This document shows positions 13,476 to 23,877 of a stretch of DNA of 64,000 nt, piece by piece. The translations under genes were made by a program, and so were the position numbers. The stretch is from Fasciolopsis buskii (Eukaryota; Platyhelminthes; Trematoda; Plagiorchiida; Fasciolidae). Every line of letters starts with the position of its first letter. Positions within the stretch are counted from its first letter, which is position 1. The notes beneath the pieces are model-generated. The model was given only the letters and a program-made list of their open reading frames with translations, did not search any database and was not told where the DNA came from. The DNA lies in assembly GCA_008360955.1 (NCBI GenBank), contig LUCM01004968.1, positions 160,319 to 224,318 on the forward strand, in the 5' to 3' direction.

Positions 13476-13545
13476 AGGTGAGAAAGCGTACACTGAGTTA
13501 TAGCGTGACGTTTCAATCCAAACTAGGACTCGGTGTGAGACGTGA
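13476..13545 (-). ncRNA. Hammerhead-like motif at PLE1 3' end
   Basis: On the - strand the sequence is CGAGTCC, TAGTTT, GGAT-TGAAACG, TCACG, then AACTCAGTGTACGC. GTCC/GGAT plus GAAAC resembles stem II and the GAAA box of a type I hammerhead ribozyme, which PLE terminal repeats are known to carry. The CUGANGA box is not intact here (ACACCGAG), so self-cleavage is unlikely. A second copy lies at 37801-37876. Confidence 0.5.
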
Positions 13546-14110
13546 ATGAGTGATTGAATGGGATCGCCATTTCCGTTCGTTTTTGTGCACTTTCCGTCTG
13601 TTTGTCTCTATTCTGTATCGGGATCTTGTTAAGATGACGTAATCTTGATCAATCTCCACATGCTCGTTGAACGAGTTATTCGAGTGGAGGGCTTCGAGAA
13701 TCAGTCGCTCCTCTTTTCTGTTGACCTCATGGCCTGTCTGTGAACAATGGTTCCATATCTGCGAGTGTGGGTCAGCGCATCGTAGGGCTAAGCTATGTTC
13801 GTGCAAGCGTGTGCGTAATTGTTTGTTTATTTCACCGACATACTGTTTGTCACATCCGAGGCACGGAATGGCATAAACTACCCCTGACTGGTCGTGCTGG
13901 TCGACGCGATCTTTTCCGTTGAATAGAATAGATCTCAGGGTGCCGGTCGGTTTGTGGGTGATTGTGATATCCAGTGGACGTAGGATGCATTCGACCGCTT
14001 CGGATACTCCCCGTATGTATGGAATTATCACAATCGATCTGGTCCTCTTAGTGTTTGCCCTCTGTTTTCTGCTAACACAATCGTTGATAAAAGATTTTGG
14101 ATATCCATTG
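13513..14110 (-). pseudogene. PLE1 GIY-YIG endonuclease domain and linker
   Basis: The frame is open from just after a TAG near 14120 to the TGA at 13515-13513. The linker reads NGYPKSFINDCVSRKQR. The nuclease shows VVYAIPC, then C--QYVGEI and RTRLHEH, matching the GIY, YIG and Arg motifs and the Cys-containing insertion typical of PLE endonucleases. Its stop codon overlaps the GAAA of the hammerhead-like motif. It is out of frame with the RT upstream, with the shift between about 14110 and 14140, so the two parts can no longer be made as one protein. Confidence 0.83.
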
Positions 14111-14938
14111 GCCGCAACCTAGATTGCTCTTGTTTCCGTAGGTGCTGTACTGCAGTGTGTCGGCTCGATGGAACACGGTAAGCACGCAGCTCTTTAAGTG
14201 ACAGGTTGGATGGTTGCTTTTGAAATTGAGTATGCGGCCCGTTGTCGTCGGTTTCTTGTAGACGGTTGCCTCTAGTTTCCCGTTTGGTTGCCTCATAATT
14301 AGTACGTCAAGAAACGGTAGAGCCGAGTCTTTTTCCTTCTCCCTGGTGAATTTGATGCTGGGCACTGTCGCGTTTAGGTGTTGATGAAATTGGTCCACTT
14401 CTGTTTTTTCTAACACAACAAATGTATCATCAACATATCTGATCCATAAGCGTGGGCGGTTTGTTTCGAATGCCTTTGTCTCGAATTGTTTCATGGTTGC
14501 ATCTGCTAACAAGCCTGATAGTGGTGATCCCATGGGCGTTCCTCTTATTTGTTTACATACCGTCCCATTGAACTGTAGGTATGTTTCCATGCACAATTCT
14601 ATCAAATGCATTATATCGTCCTTAAAAATTGCTGTTCTATCTGATAAGTTGGAGTCCTTCTCCATAAGCTGGCGCATGCTGTCCAGTGCCATTTGCCTTG
14701 GAATATTTGTGAACAGTGATGTGACGTCGAATGAGACCATAGCTTTGTTCGCTTCTAACTTGAGGTCTTTGATTGGCTCCAGAAATGTGACAGAATTCTT
14801 TGTGTCGTTTTGGTCCTTTGGCAGGCATAAACGTAATAGACGGAAGAGGCACTTGGCTAGCTGATAGTTTGGTGCTGTTGTTGCGACAATGGGTCTAAGC
14901 GGCACCCCCGGTTTATGGACTTTAGGAAGTCCATATAT
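14075..14938 (-). pseudogene. PLE1 reverse transcriptase domain
   Basis: The - frame reads IYGLPKVHKPGVPLRPIV at the start, then FDVTSLFTNIP (RT motif A region), RGTPMGSPLSGLLA (motif B), RYVDDTFV with the catalytic YVDD codons at 14437-14426, and LPFLDVLI. These are standard PLE RT motifs and all catalytic residues are present. A TGA at 14941-14939 sits immediately before the IYGLPK block. Upstream residues in the same frame (SDEQYNQITAAEGPVP) fit the family, so TGA probably replaced a CGA codon by CpG decay. A further TGA lies about 30 codons upstream. Confidence 0.87.
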
Positions 14939-16543
14939 TCAGGGGACGGGTCCCTCTGCAGCCGTTATTTGGTTGTACTGCTCATCGCTGATTTTTCTCG
15001 CTTTTTCTCAGAGTTCATTTTTTGTTGTTGAATGTATACATATATGTACATGGACTTCTCGATTGTGGTTTGACGTTGTGTGGAACAAGAGGTCAAAGAG
15101 GAACAAAAGGGTCATGAAAGAGAGGCTGGTTTATGTTGATCTCCGGCGCTTGTCGCATAGCCAGTGCACTCAACACTGGTTAGTCTTTTGATGTTCTGGA
15201 AACGTAGTGGCGAGCGAAACACTCGGACCGAAGAACACAACAAGACCGGGTGTGCCAGTCCAAGTGAATCGATTTGTTCGCATATCGTAAGGCTTTTTGG
15301 ACAGGATAATTAGCTTACCAGCCTCCAAGAATAAGGTACGATTTAGGACGTACATGGCGCATCAGTCGGGGAAATTCAGCGAGTAACTTCGGAATTTCTA
15401 GCTAAGTTCTGCAAAAGGTCTGAAATCGAATGAAAGGTAACATAGTCAACTGGATTGTAATTCATTAATTTACCGGCGTAAACAGACGAATGCCTTTTGA
15501 TTAACAAAACATCATTCTGTGATGAATCCATTTCGTACCCACCTGGTTTGCCAGATTGCTGCTCAGTGGTGAATCAAATCTTGATCTCTTTGTATTGCCC
15601 AAACACCCATTAAGTCAGCACATATTTTCCCTTATGCTATCAAAACTTGAACTTGGCAGCCATTATTGATCACCGTCAGACATATCTTTCCTTTAATGAA
15701 TCTTTTACGGAGGAGGACGCCTTAGAAATCAGCACATCACCTGTTTCACATGAACCGATCTGTGGTGTTGTTTTAGTGGCTGCATTTATCGATTTATCGA
15801 ACATCATTCTCCTCGCCCGATTCATTCCCACTTTACGAACAGGTGAAGGAACCGAACTGGCCAGAACTGCTGTGTTGTAGCAACCTTGTCGGATTGTGTA
15901 ACGCTGATTGTCGTTTTCAGAAGGTCTTTGTTCCCGGGCTTGTCGTTTAGGTCATTGCCTACACACTGACGATGTCAGATGGGACTGGTGATGGAACCTT
16001 TGTGATCCAAACGTCACCGTCGGTAATGAAGCATTGAAAACCATCAACCTGAGCTACAACCAACACCAATCCTTGAAGTCGTTGATAGTTTTGGATGTAC
16101 AATTGCCTAAAATTCGTTTGTAATCACGTTTGATCTGACAACATTTCAAACGCCGTTGGACAGCTGTATTTAGTTAATTCGGTTCCTCGTGATGAATTTG
16201 CTTCCGCCGTATATAAGGCGAAAGATCAGTATGGCTAGAACGCTCATCTTATTTACCCATTGTTTTTTTTTAAAAGGCGACTAAATATGTAATTTGTGGG
16301 GGCACCTCACGCAGGCAATGGACATCAAGCTTGCGGTATCTTCCCCTACGTCACCACCACTCTAGCAGCTGAGAATTTTATATCCTCTTGATGTTAGTTA
16401 ATTAGCAAAAAAGATATTTCCTACCGAAACAATCTGGAAACGAACGTATTTCTCAGACGGGCCTACAATTTTGTCTCACGAGTTTCTTAGTTATAGTGCT
16501 TGACGTGCGACTGCTTATACCTTCGTCTTCTTCAAACATTTAG

Positions 16544-17023
16544 CTTCGTTCTGTGCAACTGGTTGTCCAGTATCTCGGTTTGACCACACTGACGAATCCA
16601 ACCAAACCTGGGGATAAGGGAAGCTCCGCTGGCGTGTTTCCGTTGCATTTAGCTTGCCGTTCGGGTCAAACTGAAGTGGTTCAATACATCACAGAAATGA
16701 CGATAGCATCTCATCCCAGCACATCTATGACTGATATCTTCTCTCTTCCTCGCGATGGTAACAGACGCTCACCAATATGGTACGCGGTTGTTGGTTTGGC
16801 TGGCTGTGGTTCGACCGGAATCGATCGTCGATCGGAATGTGTCCGTATCGTATGGAATTCTCTAACCCACATACCAAATGACTCTGAACGAACCGCATTG
16901 ATCCATACCACGCTGACTGAGGAATTGCGGTCGCTTTCGCGACTCAAATTACCCGATAAATTACTAACTCTAATCACCCAGTTGCTTGCTTTATGCGAAA
17001 AAGGAGCATATTCCGCTGTATGA
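16544..17023 (+). CDS. ANKRD16-like ankyrin repeat protein, terminal exon
   Basis: This exon encodes the last 159 residues and the TGA stop. It starts LRSVQLVVQYLG after an ATTTAG acceptor, continuing the AAESGQ helix of exon 2 in phase 0. One clear repeat, GVFPLHLACRSGQTEVVQYI, follows. A weaker one (SPIWYAVVGLAGCG...) comes next, then a helical tail rich in Leu (LPDKLLTLITQLLALCEK). The tail has no counterpart I recall in human ANKRD16. A possible AATAAA lies about 1 kb downstream at 18021; none closer was found. Confidence 0.83.
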   Translation, partial: LRSVQLVVQYLGLTTLTNPTKPGDKGSSAGVFPLHLACRSGQTEVVQYITEMTIASHPSTSMTDIFSLPRDGNRRSPIWYAVVGLAGCGSTGIDRRSECVRIVWNSLTHIPNDSERTALIHTTLTEELRSLSRLKLPDKLLTLITQLLALCEKGAYSAV

Positions 17024-18771
17024 TATGCTATTTTCTTATGCAGACAAATTACTCCCCATTGATCTTTTTTGTGCCAATCCAATGGTCGTAGGAGCCGACA
17101 TTTGAAAGTGTTTTCATGTGCAGTTTCCCCGTTTGTAAACGACTAAGTGGCTTACCTGGTTGGATTACGGGTTCCTTCGTGGGCAACTATTCGGTAGTCA
17201 TATTCTCCAGCTGAACGAAACTATGCCGTATTTTCTGTCTCAAATGAACCGTTCTACCAATTTTGTCTACCGGTATCCTAATCACTCGGTGGCACCTGGC
17301 TACTATTTAGAAATATCTCTCGTTTGTTCCATATCGTTGAGTTGCGATTTTGATATCCCAGCCTGGAACAGAGTAGTTACACGTTTCTGGCGTGCCAGTA
17401 TCAGACAGAGGCAAATGAAGTGCGAACTGTCAAACCTAGTTACGTGATCTTCCTAGCTTAGTGTAAGCTACTTCAATAGGCTTATTTAGCAATGAGAGTT
17501 CTCTAGGCTTCTACGGTTCCTAAATCATAACCGAAGTCTACTAAACGGCGCGAACACCTTCAAACACAATGAGAAGACAGCAGTGTTTTTTGGCAATTCT
17601 CCCCTTGTGGGGAACACTGTTTGCTCCGTGAAAGGATTTCCTGCCGGCAGAGTTTCAATGTGAAAACTGAAGTTGGGCTCAGGAAAGTAAACAAAAGGCG
17701 GAAGGAGCATTGCACTTCTAATGTAGACTTCATCCTTGAAATTTCTTTCCTACCAGTGAACAAAATCTTCCAGGATGGTGTTCGTTCTAGACTGATGGAA
17801 CGCTGTGATAACCAGCAAACATGGATTTTTTGTTCTCATCGTGAATATAATATCTGGACCTTTCATGGGTAAATGGTGGCACTAATGAGTAGTGATAAAC
17901 TGTAAGCGAGAATATATAGATGTACACAGGATCAAGAGCTTCGGTAGCAGCTTTTTCCGGGCCGGGATAAGACGTGTACAATAGGACTGAGTATGAATAA
18001 TTTTTTGCACCGCGAGCCACAATAAAACTAAATGTAGAGATTTTCTAATAAATTGAACAGGAAAGTTAACGGACTAGTTCTCGTCCTTACTGAAGGATGT
18101 GGTTCAAGGAGGTTTTATTGACGGCCTGCCCGTTCTGGTAACCAGTCCTTCATCTAACCACAAATAACAATAAGTTCCGGGTACTACTTTAAATGGCACA
18201 TGAAAATAGGCCGTAAGAAAAATTCCCATAAATTAGATGGTAAAACGAACGACGGAAGACTAGTTGCCAATATGGTTTAATGAGTAAAAGAAGATAGGAA
18301 GAACTTGAAGTTTTACAATAAGCCATTCAGTACACTTTCTGCAAACGCATTGATTTTTCCTTTTTAAGCTTGTCCTCCGTCGGTGCATACATTGCGTCAT
18401 TAAGTAGTCTATTCTATTTGTTCGCCCTGAGCTGAGTCCTTACTCTAGGCTCTGGAGGCTTTTGGGAGATTTTTCACGAGACACTGTGCTTTTACTTAGA
18501 TTATTAGTTCTAGCCCTTTATCTAGCCACGCCAACAATATCTTTTAGTATTTTGAACATTTTGATAGCGAAACCACTGCACGTCCAACGTTCCATTAAGA
18601 ATAACTTCTCGCTTTCAAGTTGTCCGTAAGTTAGTCCCTTAAAGCATGAACTGCATGTGGACCAGTTCTGCTACCCTAACATTCACGAAAGCCAAGTGCA
18701 ACCGAAATGATCGAGGAATCCGATAGTTCACTGATTCATTTACGGTGAATTATTTCATCGTTTACTCCCTA
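17024..18771. other. ANKRD16 3' flank, nothing else recognised
   Basis: The stretch presumably includes the 3' untranslated region. Overlapping short frames on both strands at 17525-17872 show no motif. No further exon, repeat copy or RNA gene could be supported. Confidence 0.45.
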
Positions 18772-18922
18772 TATTAATAAAATAACAATGTACATCATTT
18801 TTCAGGATCGAAGGAGCGACCAACAGAGGGTTTCCAGGTGGGGAAGTTGACCGGCGGTGGGAGAATTCTAACCCGTGACCTTCACGTCCAGACGCCAAAA
18901 CCTTATCCATTTGGCCACCATT
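18772..18922 (-). repeat. tRNA-derived SINE, family A (copy 3)
   Basis: On the - strand the copy reads GGTGGCCAAATGGATAAGG (A-box region), then a B-box-like GGGTTAGAATTC, then the shared body with CTGAAAAATGATGTACATTG and an ATTTTATTAATA tail. It is full length for the family but its B-box is mutated. Confidence 0.75.
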
Positions 18923-19187
18923 GACCAACGCCTTGGAGAATGGATTATTTGGCCCACCAGCACAGTGAATTTCCCTTCTGCGCCTGCATATGAAACGATT
19001 CAATTAAATACCAGGAATGGAAGATTTCCGCAAGATAATTTTTCTGGAAACGCATGAGTCTATTGGACCACAGAGGCCATCTCTGCCCTTCTTTGATGAA
19101 TATGGAGACATGTTAACTTCGGAATGAATAGAACTCTTGGGATAAAAATGGTCGAGATAACCGATTCCTAATGAGCGGTATGAATAG

Positions 19188-19935
19188 GTGGCTGCATCGA
19201 TTTGCAGGAAGGGTGATGGGTCACCATGTGAGATTCACATGGGAATTAGTTTGGTAAGTTTCGCGGGTGTTATCCTCCGCCGTTTATCTTGTATTCGCGA
19301 AAGCTGTGTGCGTGAGAACCAAACCGCTTTCTCACCCGGCGATGGTTGTATTGACAAATCTAATAATATAGGGACACCTTCCACAACTCCCGTCTTTCCT
19401 GGCCTGAAGGCGACATTCGACTCAGCTGATCGCGCAATTTGGTGGCGCTGAATTTCATTGAAATATGCGAAAAGAAAATTCCTTTCATTGTTCCAATTTC
19501 TGTTTTCAAACTGCCTAAACCGAGCTCGTGGCTATCGCCATACTCCGCCCGAGTTCACCACGAGAAAAAATCTTTGTCATCTTTTATTTTAAACTTTGTT
19601 ACCGAGAGTGTCGTGCAGATAGCCCTGTCTTCTTCATATTTTCTGAAACAGTAAACTCTCTGATTTAGGATGTGAGGACGATGTTGTGCAACTGAGCGAA
19701 GACCCAAGTAAATTGCAGTTTTTCTTGATTATCTGAATCAATGTAGCCCTCTTCGGTACTCGTTTTGCACCTCCAAAGTGCAAAATGCTCTTGCAGGACC
19801 GAAGTGGCTCGGAGTCGAACCGTGTACTTGCAGAACAACTGGGTGAGGTGGGTAGATTTAGTCACTTGGATAATTGTACATCACCTTATGGTCGTATATC
19901 GGATGAAGTGTCTTCATTTCTGAGGCATCCCTCGG
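19188..19935 (+). mobile_element. CR1-like LINE reverse transcriptase relic (L1)
   Basis: Broken + frames match a CR1-type non-LTR RT in order. RENQTAFSPGDGCID is near 19310. LKATFDSADRAIWWR (the FD of motif A) is near 19410-19450. SFILNFVTESVVQIALSSS lies near 19590-19640. KCKMLLQD, LAEQLGEV and GRISDEVSSFL lie at 19775-19925. Frameshifts and deletions separate the blocks, and the YADD block was not found, so this is a dead copy. It ends where SINE copy 4 begins. Confidence 0.75.
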
Positions 19936-19950
19936 CACTCTGGCATTGAT

Positions 19951-20112
19951 TGGTGATATTCAAGCGAATAACATCATAGTGTTTGGATTTGTGACTCGCA
20001 GGTTCGAATCCTCCCACCACCGGTCGAATTCTCTATTTGGTAGCCCTCTGTTGACCCCGTCCTCTTCCTGAAAAAGATGTGCATTGCTATTTCATTAATA
20101 GAGGAATTAAAA
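19951..20112 (+). repeat. tRNA-derived SINE, family A (copy 4)
   Basis: The B-box ggttcgaatcc is perfect at 20001-20011. The A-box is degraded. The body reads ttggtagccctctgttgacc, then cttcctgaaaaagatgtgc, and the tail is attaatagaggaattaaaaag. It lies immediately downstream of the LINE relic, possibly inserted into or beside it. Confidence 0.75.
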
Positions 20113-20934
20113 AGATGAAGGAATTCCTAGGTCGTTCTCTTTGGATTTACTGATCTTGGCTGTCCGAATGAAACTGTTCGGCGCTATTCACATCTTGTTT
20201 GGAATGTCAACTCTAAGGAAAGCATGCGTTGATGGACGGGTGAATGTATCTTGGGCCCATTTTGCCTACTCGATTCGCAGCGTTATTGATCTTCTCGTAT
20301 TTTGTATTGACATCTATGAAGAATAGAAAGCTCCGGATACCCTCTATTCGCTCTCAACCGGTATAGCTCTGATTGGGATCAGTTGAATTCACACGATCTT
20401 GATTGGCCGGTTAAGGCCATTGGACCGCAAGAAACAAGGATTCCACAGAGTTCGATGACACATCGGTGGGAGAAGATGAATTGATGCCCGGATATTAGGT
20501 CAGATTGATAAATCTGAACGTCCAAGACTCCTAGTCGATTGTGAACCGAAAAGAAAGGTTGAAAATGGCCTGATTTCCTTGACGTATTCAAGGCGATGCG
20601 GAGACATCGCTTGAAATTAAGACCAGAGACGGGACAATGGGTTCGAGAGACTCTTAAGTTCATTTTGTACAGCCGCTGACCTCCCACCAATGTGCTCTGG
20701 ATTTGGTTGCTACCTTACAGCATCTTTTGTCCGAACAAAAAGGAACCAGGAATAATAAAGATTGACGGCGAAATAATAAGATGAAAAGCCGTAGGGAAGA
20801 AAGGTTTCAAATGCAAATGCTTTTGTACGCCACTGACGTCACTGAGTGTGGCACTGGGCCATATCTTCTGTTGTCTCTGATCATCAATTCGGGGGATCTC
20901 ATGGACCCCAACCTCGTAGTTTAACTTTGCTCAC
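20113..20934. other. Unannotated intergenic
   Basis: No exon or repeat was recognised. A 103-codon - frame at 20379-20690 has no motif and is probably chance. Confidence 0.4.
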
Positions 20935-21310
20935 ACTAGTCAGTCCACTGGTTATAGTTTTCATACTTTCTTCTCATGCTGGCCACCTCGGGCCAGCTTC
21001 CAACCATTACCCAGATCGTATAACGAGGAATTCGTTCTATGGGCATGCGCAAAACATGCTACAACAGCCTACTCTGATTCAATGCCTTTTCTGAAGGTTG
21101 GACATTAGGATGCAAAACCTTACACCTAATCTCTGAGTCACTAACAAAATTCTCTCATCATATTCTATTAAAGGTATTCAAACACCGAAGGTCTTCGCAA
21201 ACCCTCTGTTCTCAACGGCCACCTTTCGATGCTGTGAAACGATATCGGCCTCATTGCTACTGCTTATACTGGACTATTCATCGATAACCGCATGTCATAC
21301 CGACGCCAGT
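20935..21310 (-). mobile_element. CR1-like LINE 3' region relic (L2)
   Basis: The + strand text tggccacctcgggccagctt, then ccaaccattacccag, matches the tails of the copies at 39190-39385 (same orientation) and 50345-50410 (reversed). Further right, aaattctctcatcatattct corresponds to aaattctcccaccatattct at 39409-39430. It is therefore the C-terminal coding end of the same LINE in - orientation, highly diverged. Confidence 0.6.
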
Positions 21311-22320
21311 GCATACTGACCTGAACCAGATTATAAATACCGTTTGATTATTATTGCCAAATGAGAGTCACATTGAGTGGCCAGATGCTTTTTGAATGTC
21401 CAAGTTGTGTGGGATTGAAGCAGAACCCAAACAACTGGTGGTTATTGCTAGAGTTAGCAACCGAAATTTATCTATGTCGAAGCAAAGTGTGGATAATTTT
21501 GCAAATGTCTTGATTAGTCGTAACACATTTCCAAAGTAAGTGGGAAAGCAGTGCAGCTTCCCCTAGTACACATACAAAGAAATCAACGAATTACGGGGCT
21601 TTCTAATCTTCATTTCCAGTCCGTTTGATCAAAACTGGATTACGTCCCATTTGCACTCGGTTTGACCAAGCGTAAGAGTACCGGTTGTTGCATTGTCAGA
21701 AAGCACATTGAAACCGGCACAGTCATATTCAGTATCCAGTTCAAGAAGCCAGTTAGCTTAAGCCGATGGAGCCCAACGAACCGTTAGGCAAACCGACTGA
21801 CAAATTCACTCAAATTGTGACTGGCCGGTTTGGGAACCGATTGAAGCAGACGAGTTCCCAAACTCCATTGACAATTATGTTCCACTGACTGTTCTTTTAC
21901 GAACTTTGTAAACCGGCAAAAACAAGATTTTTCAGCAGATAAATGAATTAATTTTTTTCTTAGACCTATCGCTGCTGGACAAAAGAACAAATGGTGAGGA
22001 ATTCATCATCAGCTTATAAATGATGATAGTTGATTTACGAAATTATTTTTCAGCAAACAAGGCTTGGAAACAATGAGATACTCATCTCTGCTGAGTTCTG
22101 AGAAGATAAAACCAAATGGTTAAGTATTGTGACACGGTACAGCTCGTGTACTTCTGTGTGCGGTTGTAATTCGCTCGAACGGGATGAGGGAAATGAATAC
22201 CGGCGCACATTGAGTAGATGTTAGCTTTTTGCTGGTAATCAGAGCTGAACAACAAAACAATGCCGTTTTGAATGTTGCTTTTGTGGATGATCATATCCAC
22301 GATGATTTGGATATGCATAG
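21311..22320. other. Intergenic, 3' flank of the SPK/propeller gene
   Basis: Nothing was recognised apart from short AT-rich tracts. This lies just downstream of the poly(A) signal of the - strand gene. Confidence 0.4.
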
Positions 22321-22326
22321 TTTATT
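22321..22326 (-). terminator. Poly(A) signal AATAAA
   Basis: AATAAA on the - strand begins seven bases after the TAG of the SPK/propeller ORF. If used, the 3' untranslated region is extremely short, which would suit a compact intronless gene. Confidence 0.45.
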
Positions 22327-22332
22327 TACCCT

Positions 22333-23877
22333 CTATTTGCCCTTCTTGCTCTTGCTGGAGCCTGATTTTGGTGAACCTTTACCTTTTGGTGATTTGCCCG
22401 GGCTAGATTTGCCTTTTTTCGGTGAACTTTTTGGCGAAGGTTCCTCTACCGGAACATCCTCTTTTTTCTGATATCGTTTTACAATCGCTTCAGGCATCAA
22501 CTCATCATCCGGTGGTGGGAGAGATATTTCACTTGCTGCTCGTCTGAAATCGCCTGTTAGTGTCGGTATACTCGTTGGCTGAGGTAATCCGTTAATTGGC
22601 ATGAGTGGATCGATTACCGGTCGAATGAATAACGCATCGTCCAGAGCGAGCAAAGTCTCATCATACCAGCGCAGTTCCGTCCGATCTGCGACAAAGAACA
22701 TTTTATTCGACCACCGATCCACCACGCATGCTGTTCCATTTTTAGCCAAACTGAAATAACCCGGACGAATGCCCTGATAGGCGTCGACTTTCCACGAACC
22801 CATATAGCACGTCTCCCCGTGTGGCAAGGAAGGCTGCCATGGCCCGGGGGGATGCATATCGTTTGTGTTATAGACACGCATAAAACCGGCACGACTGTCG
22901 GATACGACCAACAAGCCAAGTGAATCAATCTGCACCCCGTACGGTTCACCGATGGCCAATCTATCTACTCCCAGTTCGGCATACCAGACCAAATTCACAC
23001 GATCAATTTTTCCCATCAGTAGTTCCCGACTGATCCAGAATACTTGAACTCGTGGAGGTCTTGTCGCAGCGACAAACAGTTTATCCGTACTGGCTGCACA
23101 ACCACCGGATGAAGCCAAGTGTACACAACTACTCTCATCCGGATAAGCATTCTCCATATAGGTGTCAATCTTTTTCAGCCAGACTGGGTCATATATTTGT
23201 ATCTTTTGCATTGGTAGAAATAATAAAAATAACAAATCTTGGTTTGCACACAAACCGATAGGCGTACTATCATCTTCTAGTCGTGTTTCCATTGGGGGTG
23301 GAGTCCCGGCCGTGGGTGGCAACTCGGGGACTGGTGGTTCCAAAGCCTGATAGCGAAAATCCAATCGGGCTTCTTCTTTCAACTCTATCGGGTCGTAGAG
23401 GACCAATGCGGTTTTTTTCGCCGTCGGACATGTGAGCAGAACGGCCATTCGCCCGGTTCGGGGGATCTCGATCATCATTTTGGGCTCGCCTAATGTGATC
23501 AGTGTGGGTGACCGAAGTGCGATTTTCGAGCTGACCGGATCGAAATAATAACGTAGAATACGACGTTGCGGCGGATCTGTGACCCAAATATCACCCCAAC
23601 TTGTGATTACCGGGCAGAATGGGGACCAAAACCATTCTTTTCGGGCAAATGTTACACGATTTGCATAAGGATACCATACTTGACGTCGAAGGCGTGAAAG
23701 TAGAGGACCTTTGGGCGGATCTGGTGGTGGTGGGAGTTGTGGCGGTCTTGGAATTTGATATGGCACATCTTCTTCAACAATCTTTTCTTTACCACCCTTT
23801 GGAGACTTTTTTGGTGATCCTTTACTCTTTGGGGATCCTTTGCTCTTTGGGGATCCTTTCGATTTCGGTGATGGCAT
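22333..23877 (-). CDS. Intronless propeller-like protein with SPK-rich tails
   Basis: This 514-codon uninterrupted frame is by far the longest in the window. From the ATG at 23877 (A at -3; an upstream in-frame TAA closes the frame), residues 1-30 are basic SPKSKG repeats. Residues 40-60 are proline-rich. About 60-430 alternates beta-strand-like segments resembling NHL/beta-propeller blades (SWGDIWVTDPPQRRILRY; GVQIDSLGLLVVSDSRAGF; FSLAKNGTACVVDRW). The last ~45 residues are a second SPK/KGK tail. There is no signal peptide or membrane segment. (K)SPK motifs are DNA- or microtubule-binding phosphorylation motifs in other proteins, so a cytoskeletal, flagellar or chromatin role is conceivable, but the function is not known. 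Absence of introns beside multi-exon neighbours may mean a retrogene. Confidence 0.85.
   Translation of the reverse strand: MPSPKSKGSPKSKGSPKSKGSPKKSPKGGKEKIVEEDVPYQIPRPPQLPPPPDPPKGPLLSRLRRQVWYPYANRVTFARKEWFWSPFCPVITSWGDIWVTDPPQRRILRYYFDPVSSKIALRSPTLITLGEPKMMIEIPRTGRMAVLLTCPTAKKTALVLYDPIELKEEARLDFRYQALEPPVPELPPTAGTPPPMETRLEDDSTPIGLCANQDLLFLLFLPMQKIQIYDPVWLKKIDTYMENAYPDESSCVHLASSGGCAASTDKLFVAATRPPRVQVFWISRELLMGKIDRVNLVWYAELGVDRLAIGEPYGVQIDSLGLLVVSDSRAGFMRVYNTNDMHPPGPWQPSLPHGETCYMGSWKVDAYQGIRPGYFSLAKNGTACVVDRWSNKMFFVADRTELRWYDETLLALDDALFIRPVIDPLMPINGLPQPTSIPTLTGDFRRAASEISLPPPDDELMPEAIVKRYQKKEDVPVEEPSPKSSPKKGKSSPGKSPKGKGSPKSGSSKSKKGK

Larger units (their letters stand above)
13472..15030 (-). 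mobile_element. Penelope-like element PLE1, near-complete coding part
   Basis: The element lies antisense to ANKRD16 in intron 2. On the - strand, in order, it has a short N-terminal piece, a PLE reverse transcriptase, a linker and a GIY-YIG endonuclease. A hammerhead-like 3' sequence (about 13545-13480) follows, then an (AT)n run at 13459-13472. PLEs are eukaryotic retroelements that use a telomerase-like RT and a GIY-YIG nuclease. In-frame TGA codons upstream and one frameshift show that this copy is dead. Its 5' boundary could not be placed, and no flanking duplication was found. Confidence 0.85.
10907..16543 (+). other. ANKRD16 intron 2
   Basis: This 5,637-bp phase-0 intron runs from a GTAGTT donor to an acceptor at CAAACATTTAG. 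It carries a tRNA-like SINE fragment at 12640-12782 (-), the second copy of the unknown dispersed repeat (12840-13290, -) and a nearly full coding Penelope-like element (13472-15030) in antisense to the host gene. I saw nothing in 10907-12640 or 15031-16543. Confidence 0.7.

Noticed and set aside
14493..14864. 123-codon + strand ORF
   Set aside because: It is the antisense shadow of the PLE1 reverse transcriptase, which has clear family motifs on the - strand.
22614..22949. 111-codon second - strand frame inside the SPK/propeller gene
   Set aside because: It overlaps the 514-codon ORF in another frame and has no motif of its own; the same holds for 23270-23587 and 23652-23969.
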